The notes under the pieces are model-generated. The model was not told where the DNA came from. It made no database searches and saw nothing but the letters and a program-made list of their open reading frames with translations. A DNA stretch of 64,000 nt, from positions 1-64,000 of the IMG/VR virus record IMGVR_UViG_3300045740_000163; one strand, written 5' to 3'. The position numbers and the translations under genes were made by a program. Every line of letters begins with the position of its first letter. Positions within the stretch are counted from its first letter, which is position 1. The stretch comes from a virus. Shown here piece after piece: positions 25,756 to 33,317 of the stretch.

Positions 25756-25857
25756 CTACAAGTCATTCGCTTCAAGAATTACTGCTGCAACAACAAGCAT
25801 CAGTAAAACAAAAAGAGTGCCAATCAAAAAGATGACTGGCCAAACCACAGAGGTCAT
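25756..25857 (-). CDS. 33-residue transmembrane peptide coupled to upstream gene
   Basis: The ORF starts in a TAATG overlap with the stop of the 25857-26705 gene and is nearly all one hydrophobic helix (VIFLIGTLFVLLMLVVAAVI) with a short polar tail (LEANDL). The tight coupling supports translation. A competing 58-residue ORF with a membrane segment lies antisense at 25630-25806; both could not easily be conserved. Small lysis or membrane peptide is a guess. Confidence 0.45.
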   Translation of the reverse strand: MTSVVWPVIFLIGTLFVLLMLVVAAVILEANDL

Positions 25858-26705
25858 TAAGCAGGCTCCGGCAACAATCCGCGCTTCTCAGCTAAGCGGT
25901 ATGCAAGATCCGGATGTGCTTCGACCCAAGTCATCAGAGCTTCGGGGGACATGCCTTCAACAGCTCCACCCTCATAAAGACGGCGCTGAAGCTCGCCACC
26001 TTTAGCCATCTCAGCTCCCAGAACACGCTGGCGCGCATAGAGTTGGGCTAATTCGTTCATAGCCTGCGGCTGAGCCTGCGCTTGAGGCTGAGGTGTTGGA
26101 GAGGCAGGAACCTCACGAGTCACAGGAGGGCGCCGTTCTTCAACAGGACGTCGAGATGCCGGGGGTGTTGCATCACGTCGTGGCTGTACATCCTGGGTCT
26201 CAGCATTTGCAACCCTAGGACTAAACCTATCAATACGATACTCACCCATTAATACTGTGCCGTCGTCGTACCTTACAGGACGCGGAGGGCCGTAATCGTC
26301 AGCAATATACACACCAGGAGGGCGTCGGTCTATAGCTTGCTCAAAAGCTTGCTGCTTAGCCACACGGGAAACCATGTCCTCGCGAGAGTTATAACCAAGA
26401 CGTTGCCAGTTGCTATACGGATCGTCCGATTGGGGAGTACTTCCGGCAAGACTTGCTGTGATATTAAGCGGACCAGAAGCAAGGTATAATCCAGTATCTA
26501 TAATCTTTTTAACAGGATTCTCTTTTGGCAAGAATTCACTAGCGACAATTCCTGCGATTTCCGGCCTGAAACCAATAGTAGGTCGCACATAGCTACTACC
26601 TAAAGCCCGACCAGCTAAACGAACTGGTGCAGACTGAGTAACTGCCTGAACAGCTTGAGAAGTTTTAGCGGTTAGTGCTCTTTTAAGATCCTCAAGCCAG
26701 CTCAC
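25857..26705 (-). CDS. Virion-like protein with ALxxWxxxxPxLAY C-terminal motif
   Basis: 282 residues: a helical Ala/Val-rich N-terminus, a hydrophobic Pro/Gly section (TGLYLASGPLNITASLAG), a charged middle, a Pro/Gln-rich linker (PTPQPQAQAQPQ), and a C-terminal helical module. The last 45 residues (EALMTWVEAHPDLAYRLAEK) resemble the C-terminal part of the 87-1877 protein, so the two probably share a partner or a location in the virion. Function otherwise unknown. Confidence 0.6.
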   Translation of the reverse strand: MSWLEDLKRALTAKTSQAVQAVTQSAPVRLAGRALGSSYVRPTIGFRPEIAGIVASEFLPKENPVKKIIDTGLYLASGPLNITASLAGSTPQSDDPYSNWQRLGYNSREDMVSRVAKQQAFEQAIDRRPPGVYIADDYGPPRPVRYDDGTVLMGEYRIDRFSPRVANAETQDVQPRRDATPPASRRPVEERRPPVTREVPASPTPQPQAQAQPQAMNELAQLYARQRVLGAEMAKGGELQRRLYEGGAVEGMSPEALMTWVEAHPDLAYRLAEKRGLLPEPA

Positions 26706-26923
26706 TTTTAATCAAACTATCTCTCAGCAATAATTATAAGCGGGTTATAAGGCTAATAAAAAAGGGGGCGTAACCCCCCTGAAGACCTTATCCTCCGTCC
26801 CCTCGTAGGAGACATTTGTACGATAACAACTCAGAAGCCAGAGGCAAGAGGCAGTTACACAGGTTAATAAAAACCAAGGTGAGCTCAAAACTCAGCTAGA
26901 GAGATCGTGCTGACTCAAGTGAA
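26706..26923. other. 218-bp intergenic region
   Basis: No convincing ORF. The segment holds a minus-strand terminator at 26756-26779. The remaining ~140 bp are polypurine-leaning and show no clear promoter that I can defend. Confidence 0.5.
26756..26779 (-). terminator. Intrinsic terminator, minus strand
   Basis: GGGGG (26764-26768) pairs with CCCCC (26774-26778) around CGTAA. On the minus strand the stem is followed by TTTTTTATTA. It would end the transcript of the 26924-27829 gene. Confidence 0.8.
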
Positions 26924-27829
26924 CTAGCGACCACCGCGAAGGTAATTACCGGGTGCCGAATGGCCTCCGCGAACATTCTTTTGGAAGATTTGATTCCCAA
27001 TCCGTACATCAGCTCGCTGAAGAGCCGAAGCATCTACACCAGTTCCGCGCCGCCTTGCAATCTCCTCAGCCACGGCTTGCCTATTGATAGGCATACCCAT
27101 GCGCAGAGCTAATGCGGGGTTCGCAGAAATATCATAATTGGACGTTACCGTCTCAGATCCAGCCTTACTCAGGGGATCGAAATTGGGATTGCGCTGAGTC
27201 TGGAACGCTGTAGCCCACTCGTTATAGCTACTAGGTGTCAACTTACCGGAGAAAGTAAATTGAGGATTGTTGATGGTGCCGCCACCAGTTACATATTCAG
27301 GCATCATGCTGCCTGTAACACCACCGGCGGTTGTAGTTTGCCCAAACTGTTCAGGATTAGGATGAGGCATAAGGTAGCGCTTCATACCCATTGAAGCGAT
27401 ACGTGCAGTATTTCTAGCCATCGCTTCGGACACTTCGTGCATCTTGCCTTTAAACGATCCATAGCCACGATTATCCTGCACATAAAATTTGCCATCACGC
27501 TGCTCGATTTTTGGCATAAAGCCCGCGTAGGACCCGTAAGGATCCAAGATAGTCTTGCCTTCAGCGGTTTTACCGAAGCCAATATCTCCTAAATCACCGA
27601 CCATCGAACCGCCTGCAGGAGCACTGGCGGCATTTGTGCCAGCTTCCATCATGGTGGTGGGGTTAATCTCCTGGAATCCAGTAGAAGTTCCAGTAGATGC
27701 GGTATCAGGATTCGTTTTAACGGGAGTAAAACCCTGTAGATACTGGCTTAAAAAATCCTGTGGGCTGCTTGAAGAGCCAAAACCCCTACGAGAACGCTTG
27801 AAACCTGCAGAAGAAGGAGTTTGGGCCAC
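26924..27829 (-). CDS. Virion-like protein, unknown
   Basis: 301 residues rich in Gly, Thr, Asn, Phe and Gln, with a disordered Ser/Thr/Gly N-terminal third. Central beta-rich segments follow (YAGFMPKIEQRDGKFYVQDN) and a basic C-terminus (RIGNQIFQKNVRGG). There is no membrane segment or catalytic motif. Long, low-charge and closed by its own terminator, it fits a virion component. Confidence 0.6.
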   Translation of the reverse strand: MAQTPSSAGFKRSRRGFGSSSSPQDFLSQYLQGFTPVKTNPDTASTGTSTGFQEINPTTMMEAGTNAASAPAGGSMVGDLGDIGFGKTAEGKTILDPYGSYAGFMPKIEQRDGKFYVQDNRGYGSFKGKMHEVSEAMARNTARIASMGMKRYLMPHPNPEQFGQTTTAGGVTGSMMPEYVTGGGTINNPQFTFSGKLTPSSYNEWATAFQTQRNPNFDPLSKAGSETVTSNYDISANPALALRMGMPINRQAVAEEIARRRGTGVDASALQRADVRIGNQIFQKNVRGGHSAPGNYLRGGR

Positions 27830-27877
27830 AACACTTAAGTATTTAACACCATTATAAACAACAATTTAATTGGTAAA

Positions 27878-27950
27878 TCGCGAGGGACGGAATCGAACCG
27901 CCCGTTTCTGAGCTATCTGCTCAGCGTTCTTCCTCTTGAACTACTCACGC
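27878..27950 (-). tRNA. Degenerate tRNA-like gene (formal anticodon GAT, Ile)
   Basis: A near-complete cloverleaf is present: D-stem GTTC/GAAC, a perfect 5-bp anticodon stem CTGAG/CTCAG, and a T-loop TTCGATT. It departs from a normal tRNA in three ways: the loop CAGATAG has A instead of U at position 33, the T-stem is 6 bp (GGGCGG/CCGTCC), and acceptor pair 1-72 is mismatched. Reading positions 34-36 as GAT gives isoleucine. It may be a decaying tRNA or a tRNA-like element. Confidence 0.6.
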
Positions 27951-27982
27951 AGCCCGATACCAGTGGTAGAGCGGGAACTTTT

Positions 27983-28144
27983 TCACTTTAGCGTGGTGTT
28001 CTCGTGCGAATAACGAGGATCGATTTCCACGCCGCGATAGACACACCGGGGGCTTGCTTCACGGGTCGCTTTTTGCCACTCAAGCACCTCTTTCTGGTGC
28101 TCAACAGTGTCATACTGTTTGCCGCGATACGTTAAAACAGTCAT
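27983..28144 (-). CDS. DUF4278-like small protein
   Basis: 53 residues from ATG at 28144, with an AGGGAG element upstream. The start TVLTYRGKQYDTV and the later CVYRGVEIDPR repeat the Y-R-G-x-x-Y/D pattern of DUF4278, a family found mainly in cyanobacteria. It is a marker for host range rather than for function, which is unknown. Confidence 0.6.
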   Translation of the reverse strand: MTVLTYRGKQYDTVEHQKEVLEWQKATREASPRCVYRGVEIDPRYSHENTTLK

Positions 28145-28222
28145 GGGTAGCCTGTAACTCCCTACATTGTAAGATTTGGTAGCGATTGATACTGTATTAC
28201 TGCTATACAAAACACACATTTA

Positions 28223-28251
28223 ATTGTTGAGCCCACACTTCAGCCGTAGAA
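28223..28251 (+). promoter_or_regulatory. Sigma70-type promoter
   Basis: TTGTTG (28223-28228), a 17-nt spacer, then TAGAAT (28246-28251). It lies 25 bp before the GTG at 28277. Confidence 0.5.
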
Positions 28252-28276
28252 TTTACGTGTACTCTGCATTCCTCCC

Positions 28277-28474
28277 GTGGCAAGGGAGTGGAACACGCCC
28301 GTCCGCGAGCCGTGGAACGGGATGATCAAAGCATCATTGGATGCGGTAGATCGCCACAACGACCATTATTTAAAGACAAATAACTATAAACACCTTGTAG
28401 CCGCACATTACTTAAGGCAGTACGTAGCTTACGTAAAAGATATGATAATTGAGATAGAACTAACTCAAAACTAA
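28277..28474 (+). CDS. Small helical protein
   Basis: 65 residues from GTG: AREWNTPVREPWNGMIKASL then a long helix with His, Tyr and Lys ending in VKDMIIEIELTQN. It is a lone plus-strand gene in the late block with a plausible promoter and overlaps the end of the opposite-strand gene by 4 bp. Function unknown. Confidence 0.5.
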   Translation: MAREWNTPVREPWNGMIKASLDAVDRHNDHYLKTNNYKHLVAAHYLRQYVAYVKDMIIEIELTQN

Positions 28475-30834
28475 CGACCAAATAGTAACTCAGACAGGCC
28501 AAACTCACCTTTGCGTGGGTTAAAACGCTCTTTTGCAAGGTCCATACGACGTTGCAGCTCGCTCCGAGTCTGGTTTTTGTACATTTGCTGCTTTTGAGCC
28601 GCCGTTAATGGCTTGATTTCAGCCACGAGTGGCTTTGCGCCTTGTGTCACGGGCGCCGAAATGCCAGTTCGAGGCGCAGTTCCGAGGAATTGACGCACTT
28701 TAGGCACGATACCTTCGCCAGTTTCCTGCCGAACCACTTCATTCAGCGCCCGAGCACCAGCAGTTCCGACCATCCCTGCACCAATTCCAGGTGCAAAAGG
28801 AGCTGCAACCGGCGTAGACAGCAACATTGCAGCACCAGCAGCAGTAGGTAAGCTTTGTGCAAACTCCTGCGCCATTTGTTTGCCCATAGCCACGGGGCCT
28901 TGAGCATATCCAGTGCGGATAGCTTCGGGGCTTGGGATTAAATCAGCTGCGCCAGGAAGGAGTGAGGAAGGGACGCGGCGGATATTAGACAAAGCCTCAG
29001 CACCCCCACCTAGTACTGCACCAAAGACAGGATCTACGCCGTAATAACGCGGAGTAGCAGAAGCGGGTAACGCAGGCTGGAACACAGAAGCATCTCCAGC
29101 GTCACGAATAGCAACAATACCTCTTAGTGGTACTTCAGTGCGTTCTAATTGAATTGGTATAGCTTGTCCTTTATCATCAACATAAGACACCTGTGTACCA
29201 GTTTTGCTTACAGGACCAAAACCAGCTGAGGTGTAAGCTAAACCACGCAGGTTAGGAAGTTGGCTATTTGCGTCAACAAAAGGTTGCAGCCTACGCAAGG
29301 TACTGCTTTCTTCTTTTGTCTTGCCCTCCTCGACTCGTTTATCTAAAAGATCACTAGAACTGAGTGGACTATTAGTAACTACTGTCCCCGGACGCAAGCC
29401 ACTAAATGCTGTATCTGCGACAAATCCAGATACAGGGTTAACAAGCTCGGGAGGTAAAACCTTTGCACCATAACCAGTATCTCTGTAGCCAGGCTCTCTC
29501 GTGGAAAAACTTACGCTTGTGTTGGCCGTAACAGGATAATCAGCTAGAAAACGCAAGGCATTCTTAGATACTTCAGAGCCAAGGAGATTCTTATCTACCT
29601 CCATTAATGAAATATCGCTAGGCACATATCTACTGACATCAACTGCATAAGCGTCAGGATCGTCAAACGAAGCTAAAGACACTTCTCTAGTGTCTGGGTC
29701 TAAGTAAAAAGCTCCTTGACTACCGGTTCCACCTTGAGTTCTACGTAAACCAGGATACGTCTGAGCCAGCCGTTTTCTATCTTCAGCGTCTAATTGGTCA
29801 TAGAGATCATTAAATTCTTTTGCTCGTTGGTTAATCCTCTTGATTAAAGGGTTGTCTTGTACAGACACGTAGCCACCGCCGCCGATTACAGGGCGATTTT
29901 CACGAAAAGCCGAGGTCTCGATTCGGTCCAGATCTGCAGGGTCTTGAAGGATGTTCCGTAAAAACTCACGTGCGCCTGCCTGCAGATCCGTTTCTCCACT
30001 GGTGTAGTCTGCCTCTGCTATCCTCAAAGCGTTGGCAACATCCGAGACGGCAAAAGCCTCGCCTGCAAGAGAATCAGACTCGGACAAAATTTGGTTATAA
30101 AGAGCGGCACGATCCTCGGGAGAGGAGAACACTTGCTCTTTGTCTACATAGCTCAAATAAGGCTCAAACCCTGCCTTACGTACACGAGACGCCTTACCTT
30201 TTAGCTCAGGTTCTGCAAGAAGAACCTTATCGAGTTCTGGATACTTAGTAAGAAGATCATCAAAAGCCTCAACAGTTCTTTGACTACGTAATTTCTCTAA
30301 CTCATCATTAATATCTTCGACCTGACTAAAAAGTCCAGGAATACCTGGCTGAAAGCCGGCAGAACCAAGTCCCCGGTAAGAAATAGGTTCAGGGAGTTGA
30401 ACCGGTACAGTTACAGGAGTGCCGCGAAGACGATTGAGAGCTTCTCGGTCTGCCTCTTCTATACGTTGTAAGTTAGTTCTTTCGCTATTTTGACGTTGTT
30501 GCTCTGCATACGCATTTTGAACACCGTAATCACCTAGAACCTCTCTAACTTGAGGGAGAATCTGAGATTCGAAAAATTCCCTAGGGCTTACCGGACGCGC
30601 AGGAGCAAGGTTAGGAGACCACGCCTGGGTAGGTCTAGGAGTAACAGGCTGAGCTGTTGCCGGAACAACATCCTCCGTTGAAGGATCGCCGAATACGTCG
30701 CCAGGTTCTATAGGTTGCGGTTGACCAGCAACACCCTCCGCTAAGGGCTCCTCGAATACAGTGCCGGGTGCAAATTGCCGTTGACGAGCAATACGATCCT
30801 GAAGTCCAGGAACCTTATATCCGTACGAGTTCAT
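28471..30834 (-). CDS. Large virion protein, ejection- or internal-type
   Basis: 787 residues, the longest late gene in the window. The N-terminal ~110 residues are Pro-rich. A helical region (about 110-260) has charged coiled-coil character, and the middle is mixed alpha/beta. Near residues 690-730 there is a hydrophobic Gly/Ala/Pro stretch (AAGAAMLLSTPVAAPFAPGI) able to enter a membrane, and the C-terminus is basic (QRRMDLAKERFNPRKGEFG). This layout suits a DNA-ejection or internal head protein. No lytic motif seen. Confidence 0.65.
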   Translation of the reverse strand: MNSYGYKVPGLQDRIARQRQFAPGTVFEEPLAEGVAGQPQPIEPGDVFGDPSTEDVVPATAQPVTPRPTQAWSPNLAPARPVSPREFFESQILPQVREVLGDYGVQNAYAEQQRQNSERTNLQRIEEADREALNRLRGTPVTVPVQLPEPISYRGLGSAGFQPGIPGLFSQVEDINDELEKLRSQRTVEAFDDLLTKYPELDKVLLAEPELKGKASRVRKAGFEPYLSYVDKEQVFSSPEDRAALYNQILSESDSLAGEAFAVSDVANALRIAEADYTSGETDLQAGAREFLRNILQDPADLDRIETSAFRENRPVIGGGGYVSVQDNPLIKRINQRAKEFNDLYDQLDAEDRKRLAQTYPGLRRTQGGTGSQGAFYLDPDTREVSLASFDDPDAYAVDVSRYVPSDISLMEVDKNLLGSEVSKNALRFLADYPVTANTSVSFSTREPGYRDTGYGAKVLPPELVNPVSGFVADTAFSGLRPGTVVTNSPLSSSDLLDKRVEEGKTKEESSTLRRLQPFVDANSQLPNLRGLAYTSAGFGPVSKTGTQVSYVDDKGQAIPIQLERTEVPLRGIVAIRDAGDASVFQPALPASATPRYYGVDPVFGAVLGGGAEALSNIRRVPSSLLPGAADLIPSPEAIRTGYAQGPVAMGKQMAQEFAQSLPTAAGAAMLLSTPVAAPFAPGIGAGMVGTAGARALNEVVRQETGEGIVPKVRQFLGTAPRTGISAPVTQGAKPLVAEIKPLTAAQKQQMYKNQTRSELQRRMDLAKERFNPRKGEFGLSELLFGR

Positions 30835-30885
30835 GCAGCTAAAAGCCCTGAAACTATCCTAAAACAAAAAATAAGAGCCGACCGC

Positions 30886-30913
30886 TTGACAGACCCGCGC
30901 GACACTGTATACT
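30886..30913 (+). promoter_or_regulatory. Strong sigma70 promoter
   Basis: TTGACA (30886-30891), a 16-nt spacer and TATACT (30908-30913). Transcription should begin about 25 bp before the ATG at 30944, the first plus-strand gene after the late block. Confidence 0.8.
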
Positions 30914-30943
30914 GGTCGTGTGCCCACATAAACACTGTATTAC

Positions 30944-31282
30944 ATGTCAAACGCCATGATGTCCATCAAAATCTACAAACACTGCGACACCTGGGCCTTC
31001 ACGGATTTATCCAAAGGTCTCAGAGACGAGCCTTTCGTCTGTGGAATCCCGGAAATTATCAATTACTTCATCGAAAACTTTAGCGATCCTTCTAAAGAAA
31101 CGCACAGAATTATATTTTCAGCACGAAATTTCCCGCATTCACATGGAAAACTCGTAAAAACCGAGATGGAGTCCGGAGGAGCATGGTATTCCTACGAAAA
31201 CTCTATGAAAGGCTGGCTTTGCCCCGCAACATTGGAGTTTTTTGAAGAACATCCAGACGAACTGTACGTAAGGTTTGAGTAG
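30944..31282 (+). CDS. DUF6717-like protein
   Basis: 112 residues. I recognise the pattern KIYKHCDTWAFTD ... LRDEPFVCGIPEIIN ... RIIFSARNFP ... GGAWYSYE ... GWLCPATLEFFEEHPDELYV from a small family in bacteria and phages (DUF6717). It is monocistronic, with its own promoter and a strong terminator just after the stop. Role unknown; strong independent expression suggests an early host-directed protein. Confidence 0.65.
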   Translation: MSNAMMSIKIYKHCDTWAFTDLSKGLRDEPFVCGIPEIINYFIENFSDPSKETHRIIFSARNFPHSHGKLVKTEMESGGAWYSYENSMKGWLCPATLEFFEEHPDELYVRFE

Positions 31283-31311
31283 AAAAAGGTAAAACAGAAA
31301 ATTTTTCACCA

Positions 31312-31337
31312 ATCGCTCCCACGCGGGGCGATTTTTT
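31312..31337 (+). terminator. Intrinsic terminator, plus strand
   Basis: ATCGCTCC (31312-31319) and GGGGCGAT (31325-31332) form an 8-bp stem with a 5-nt loop, followed by TTTTTT. It closes the 30944-31282 unit and also shields the tRNA-Met. Confidence 0.9.
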
Positions 31338-31346
31338 GTATCTGTA

Positions 31347-31419
31347 TGGGGGTCGCGAGGATCGAACTCGCCTGAAATCGATTATGAGTCGACCGCTTTC
31401 ACCAGATAGCTAGACCCCC
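31347..31419 (-). tRNA. tRNA-Met (anticodon CAT)
   Basis: 73 nt with acceptor GGGGGTC/GACCCCC, anticodon stem GTCGA/TCGAT around CTCATAA, a GCGAG/CTCGC T-stem and a TTCGATC loop. CAT could also be a lysidine-modified Ile tRNA. A TATAGT hexamer lies just upstream on the minus strand (31431-31436 region). It borders the structured noncoding region. Confidence 0.9.
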
Positions 31420-31433
31420 GTGCCTGCCACTAT

Positions 31434-31462
31434 ACTGACAATGGACCTTTTGGGGTCAGTTT
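31434..31462. repeat. Left copy of a flanking hairpin repeat
   Basis: ACTGAC (31434-31439) pairs with GTCAGT (31455-31460), and TTTGGGGTCAGTTT (31449-31462) recurs exactly at 32559-32572 in a hairpin of the same design. Confidence 0.6.
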
Positions 31463-31569
31463 ACTCCGCCGAAAACCATAGGTATCTCGCCCGCGTCGTC
31501 GCGCGAGCTCTATATATAAAAAAAAGGCCGAATTGCGGGCAGATTGCGCCCACTATGTAACACAAACCT

Positions 31570-31690
31570 CGCGCGTGCGCGTATGCGCGTGCGTGTGTGC
31601 GTGTATGCGCGTGCGTGTACGCGTGTGCATGATGCGCGCGTGGGCGGGGGTGCGCGTTTTTCTACGCGCGTGTGCGCATGGCGTGCGCGC
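31570..31690. repeat. Alternating purine-pyrimidine tract (Z-DNA potential)
   Basis: Bases 31570-31631 alternate pyrimidine and purine without a break for 62 bp, mostly as CG, TG and CA steps; further shorter alternating blocks continue to 31690. CG/TG alternation is the classical Z-forming sequence. It lies between tRNA-Met and the structured RNA region, at the turn from late to early transcription. Possible roles are a replication-origin element, a supercoil sink, or a recombination or packaging site. Confidence 0.8.
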
Positions 31691-31699
31691 TTCCTCTCC

Positions 31700-32640
31700 C
31701 TGCTGACTGAGCTTACCGAGCTCACCTAGTGTGCCAATCTGCAATCCGGTTGCAAGGGGTTGACCTAGTGCGCCGTGGTGTGATCTCATTAAGGGGTCGA
31801 AGGGCGAGAGCCCGATCGGCAGAACCTGGACAACCTGCAGCCCACGCGTCGCCACCCGGTACGATCCCGGCGGTTGATCAGCCAAGCCCTGCGAACCTAC
31901 GCGTTCCCGCTTGTGCCGATCGCCAAACCGTCACTCCATCGTTCCGACAGGCTCCGCACCATGCTGTAGGATTCCAGCAACGGGCCGAGAGGCTCGACGA
32001 CATAGCAGCTCAGCCATCGCTCAGCTGGCCGCAGACGGAACGTCGCCATAAGTAGGCTCCCCAGGGAGCCGAGACGGCGAGACGACGGACTGTAGGCTAG
32101 GTGTTCCGACAGGCTGCGGACTGATCCCCCTGAGGCTAGTAGCCATAGGTGCGGCCGCCGAACCATTCAAGGCCCGCATCAGCACTAGAATCTCCCGCCC
32201 ACCCGGCGATGGCCAGCGCGTCACGCTAAGGGAAGCTCGGAGCTAGTGTCTCGCCCGGAAGGCCCTTAGTCCGCTGCTGTAGGTTTTTAACTTCCTACAG
32301 TTGTGCTGAGTTACAATCGCCATACTCTGACGACAGGCAAGCCGGGTGGGACCCGTGAGAAGTCCAGGGATCGAGCGTGGTGAGAAGTAACGCAATACCT
32401 AAACACTTTTTATCCGCAGGGATGTTGTGTCCGAGTACCTGCATCAAACACAGGTACGCTGGCACAAGCCGCAGGAAGTTATCTTCTACGGTCATCATCC
32501 CGGCGGGGCACAATTTAATAGCTTTTGTGCGCATTATGTGCGCCATAACTGACTTTAATTTGGGGTCAGTTTCCCGGATTCACTCTTTAGTGGGGCCTGG
32601 TATTACCTACCGGGCTCTACTTAGGGGTGTGTTTGTTTGT
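31700..32640 (+). ncRNA. Candidate giant structured noncoding RNA (GOLLD/ROOL-like)
   Basis: About 0.9 kb without a convincing ORF and more GC-rich than its flanks. Plus-strand stems include GAGCT/AGCTC (31709-31723), TGCAA/TTGCA (31740-31754), GGGC-GAGA-GCCC (31802-31813), GGGCC-GAGA-GGCTC (31982-31995), GGCTCC/GGAGCC (32055-32070) and CTGTAGG/CCTACAG (32277-32300). Further stems are CGGGT/ACCCG (32343-32355), GTACCTG/CAGGTAC (32434-32456), GCGCA/TGCGC (32529-32543) and ACTGAC/GTCAGT (32548-32570). A long-range helix GATCGGC/GCCGATC joins 31814-31820 with 31915-31921. Two GNRA (GAGA) loops favour the plus strand. Large size, ornate folding, phage location and a neighbouring tRNA are hallmarks of GOLLD and ROOL RNAs. 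Boundaries are uncertain. Confidence 0.6.
32548..32572. repeat. Right copy of the flanking hairpin repeat
   Basis: ACTGAC (32548-32553) with GTCAGT (32565-32570), sharing the 14-mer at 32559-32572 with the left copy 1.1 kb away. The two copies enclose the Z-DNA tract and most of the RNA candidate. Confidence 0.6.
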
Positions 32641-32691
32641 ATCCGTGATCACGTTTGATCATGGTGCAAAGTTTCGTTTCTGCTTTTATGT

Positions 32692-32717
32692 CTGACGCTC
32701 TCCCTGTGCGCTATAGT
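32692..32717 (+). promoter_or_regulatory. Early promoter with shared downstream element
   Basis: TATAGT (32712-32717) is followed by TGAGGGCCTCT (32724-32734), the same pair of elements as at 36537-36555. A CTGACG hexamer at 32692-32697 is a poor -35 with a short 14-nt spacer. It would drive the early gene chain from 32775. Confidence 0.5.
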
Positions 32718-32774
32718 GCACACTGAGGGCCTCTACCCTCACCTTTTACTACAGTTTCACAGGTGTATTTAAAC

Positions 32775-33080
32775 ATGACTGAACTGACAATCAAGACCAA
32801 CAATCAGCCACCCCCGCTGTTCAATCCCTGCGAACTTTCGCAGTCTCAGCGTGCCAAACTGCGCCGCCAATTTGATTGGATGAGCGACGATGAGTTTGAC
32901 CATAATTGTTCATTCTTTCTCTATCGCGGTTGGTATTACAACCTCTCTGACTTCCTGACTAACACTAACCCTGACGGTATGTTTAAGGGTTGGCACGGTA
33001 TCGCTAGCGATTCCTATTTCACAGGAACGCTAGTCAAACTGTGCGGCAACGATGTTATCGTCGGCCGTTATTCTTCCTGA
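32775..33080 (+). CDS. Early small protein, unknown
   Basis: 101 residues from ATG 32775: helical N-terminal half with LSQSQRAKLRRQFDWMSDDE and a beta-rich aromatic C-terminal half (FKGWHGIASDSYFTG, VIVGRYSS). It is the first gene of the long plus-strand chain, just downstream of the structured RNA. Similar W-H-G-x-x-S-D-S patterns occur in cyanophage hypothetical proteins, as I recall. Function unknown. Confidence 0.7.
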   Translation: MTELTIKTNNQPPPLFNPCELSQSQRAKLRRQFDWMSDDEFDHNCSFFLYRGWYYNLSDFLTNTNPDGMFKGWHGIASDSYFTGTLVKLCGNDVIVGRYSS

Positions 33081-33114
33081 TTACTGTAACTAACACCAAC
33101 AACATCACAACACC

Positions 33115-33315
33115 ATGAACAACCTACGCTCAACCACGCTGCGTACAGCTCTTGTTGACTACCGAGCAGAACTTATCCGCATGATGGTTAAGTATCCAAT
33201 GACTTTTTGCGGCAATAAAGAGATCATTAAAGAGATTGATGATGTTCTGCTTTCTATTGAGGGCAACATCACAACAGTCTGTGTAACCCCGAATACCTGT
33301 AACGCCAACATTTGA
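33115..33315 (+). CDS. Early small helical protein
   Basis: 66 residues, mostly one or two helices (LVDYRAELIRMMVKYP, KEIIKEIDDVLLSIEG). The upstream leader CAACAACATCACAACACC has no Shine-Dalgarno, a pattern shared by several early genes here. Function unknown. Confidence 0.6.
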   Translation: MNNLRSTTLRTALVDYRAELIRMMVKYPMTFCGNKEIIKEIDDVLLSIEGNITTVCVTPNTCNANI

Positions 33316-33317
33316 TC

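Noticed and set aside
25630-25806. 58-residue plus-strand membrane ORF
   Set aside because: It overlaps the start of one minus-strand gene and all but the first part of a translationally coupled minus-strand peptide, and its ribosome site is weak. Kept only as a finding.
31570-31690. CRISPR array or simple satellite
   Set aside because: There are no spaced identical repeats; the order is irregular alternation rather than repeat-spacer units.
31510-31885. ORFs on both strands across the alternating tract, rich in Arg, Ala, His and Thr
   Set aside because: Their composition only mirrors the CG/TG repeats, and no ribosome site or domain is present.
31729-32658. Several ORFs of 67-108 codons inside the structured region
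   Set aside because: They overlap each other on both strands, have mixed composition and cross the hairpin stems; none shows a ribosome site or family pattern.
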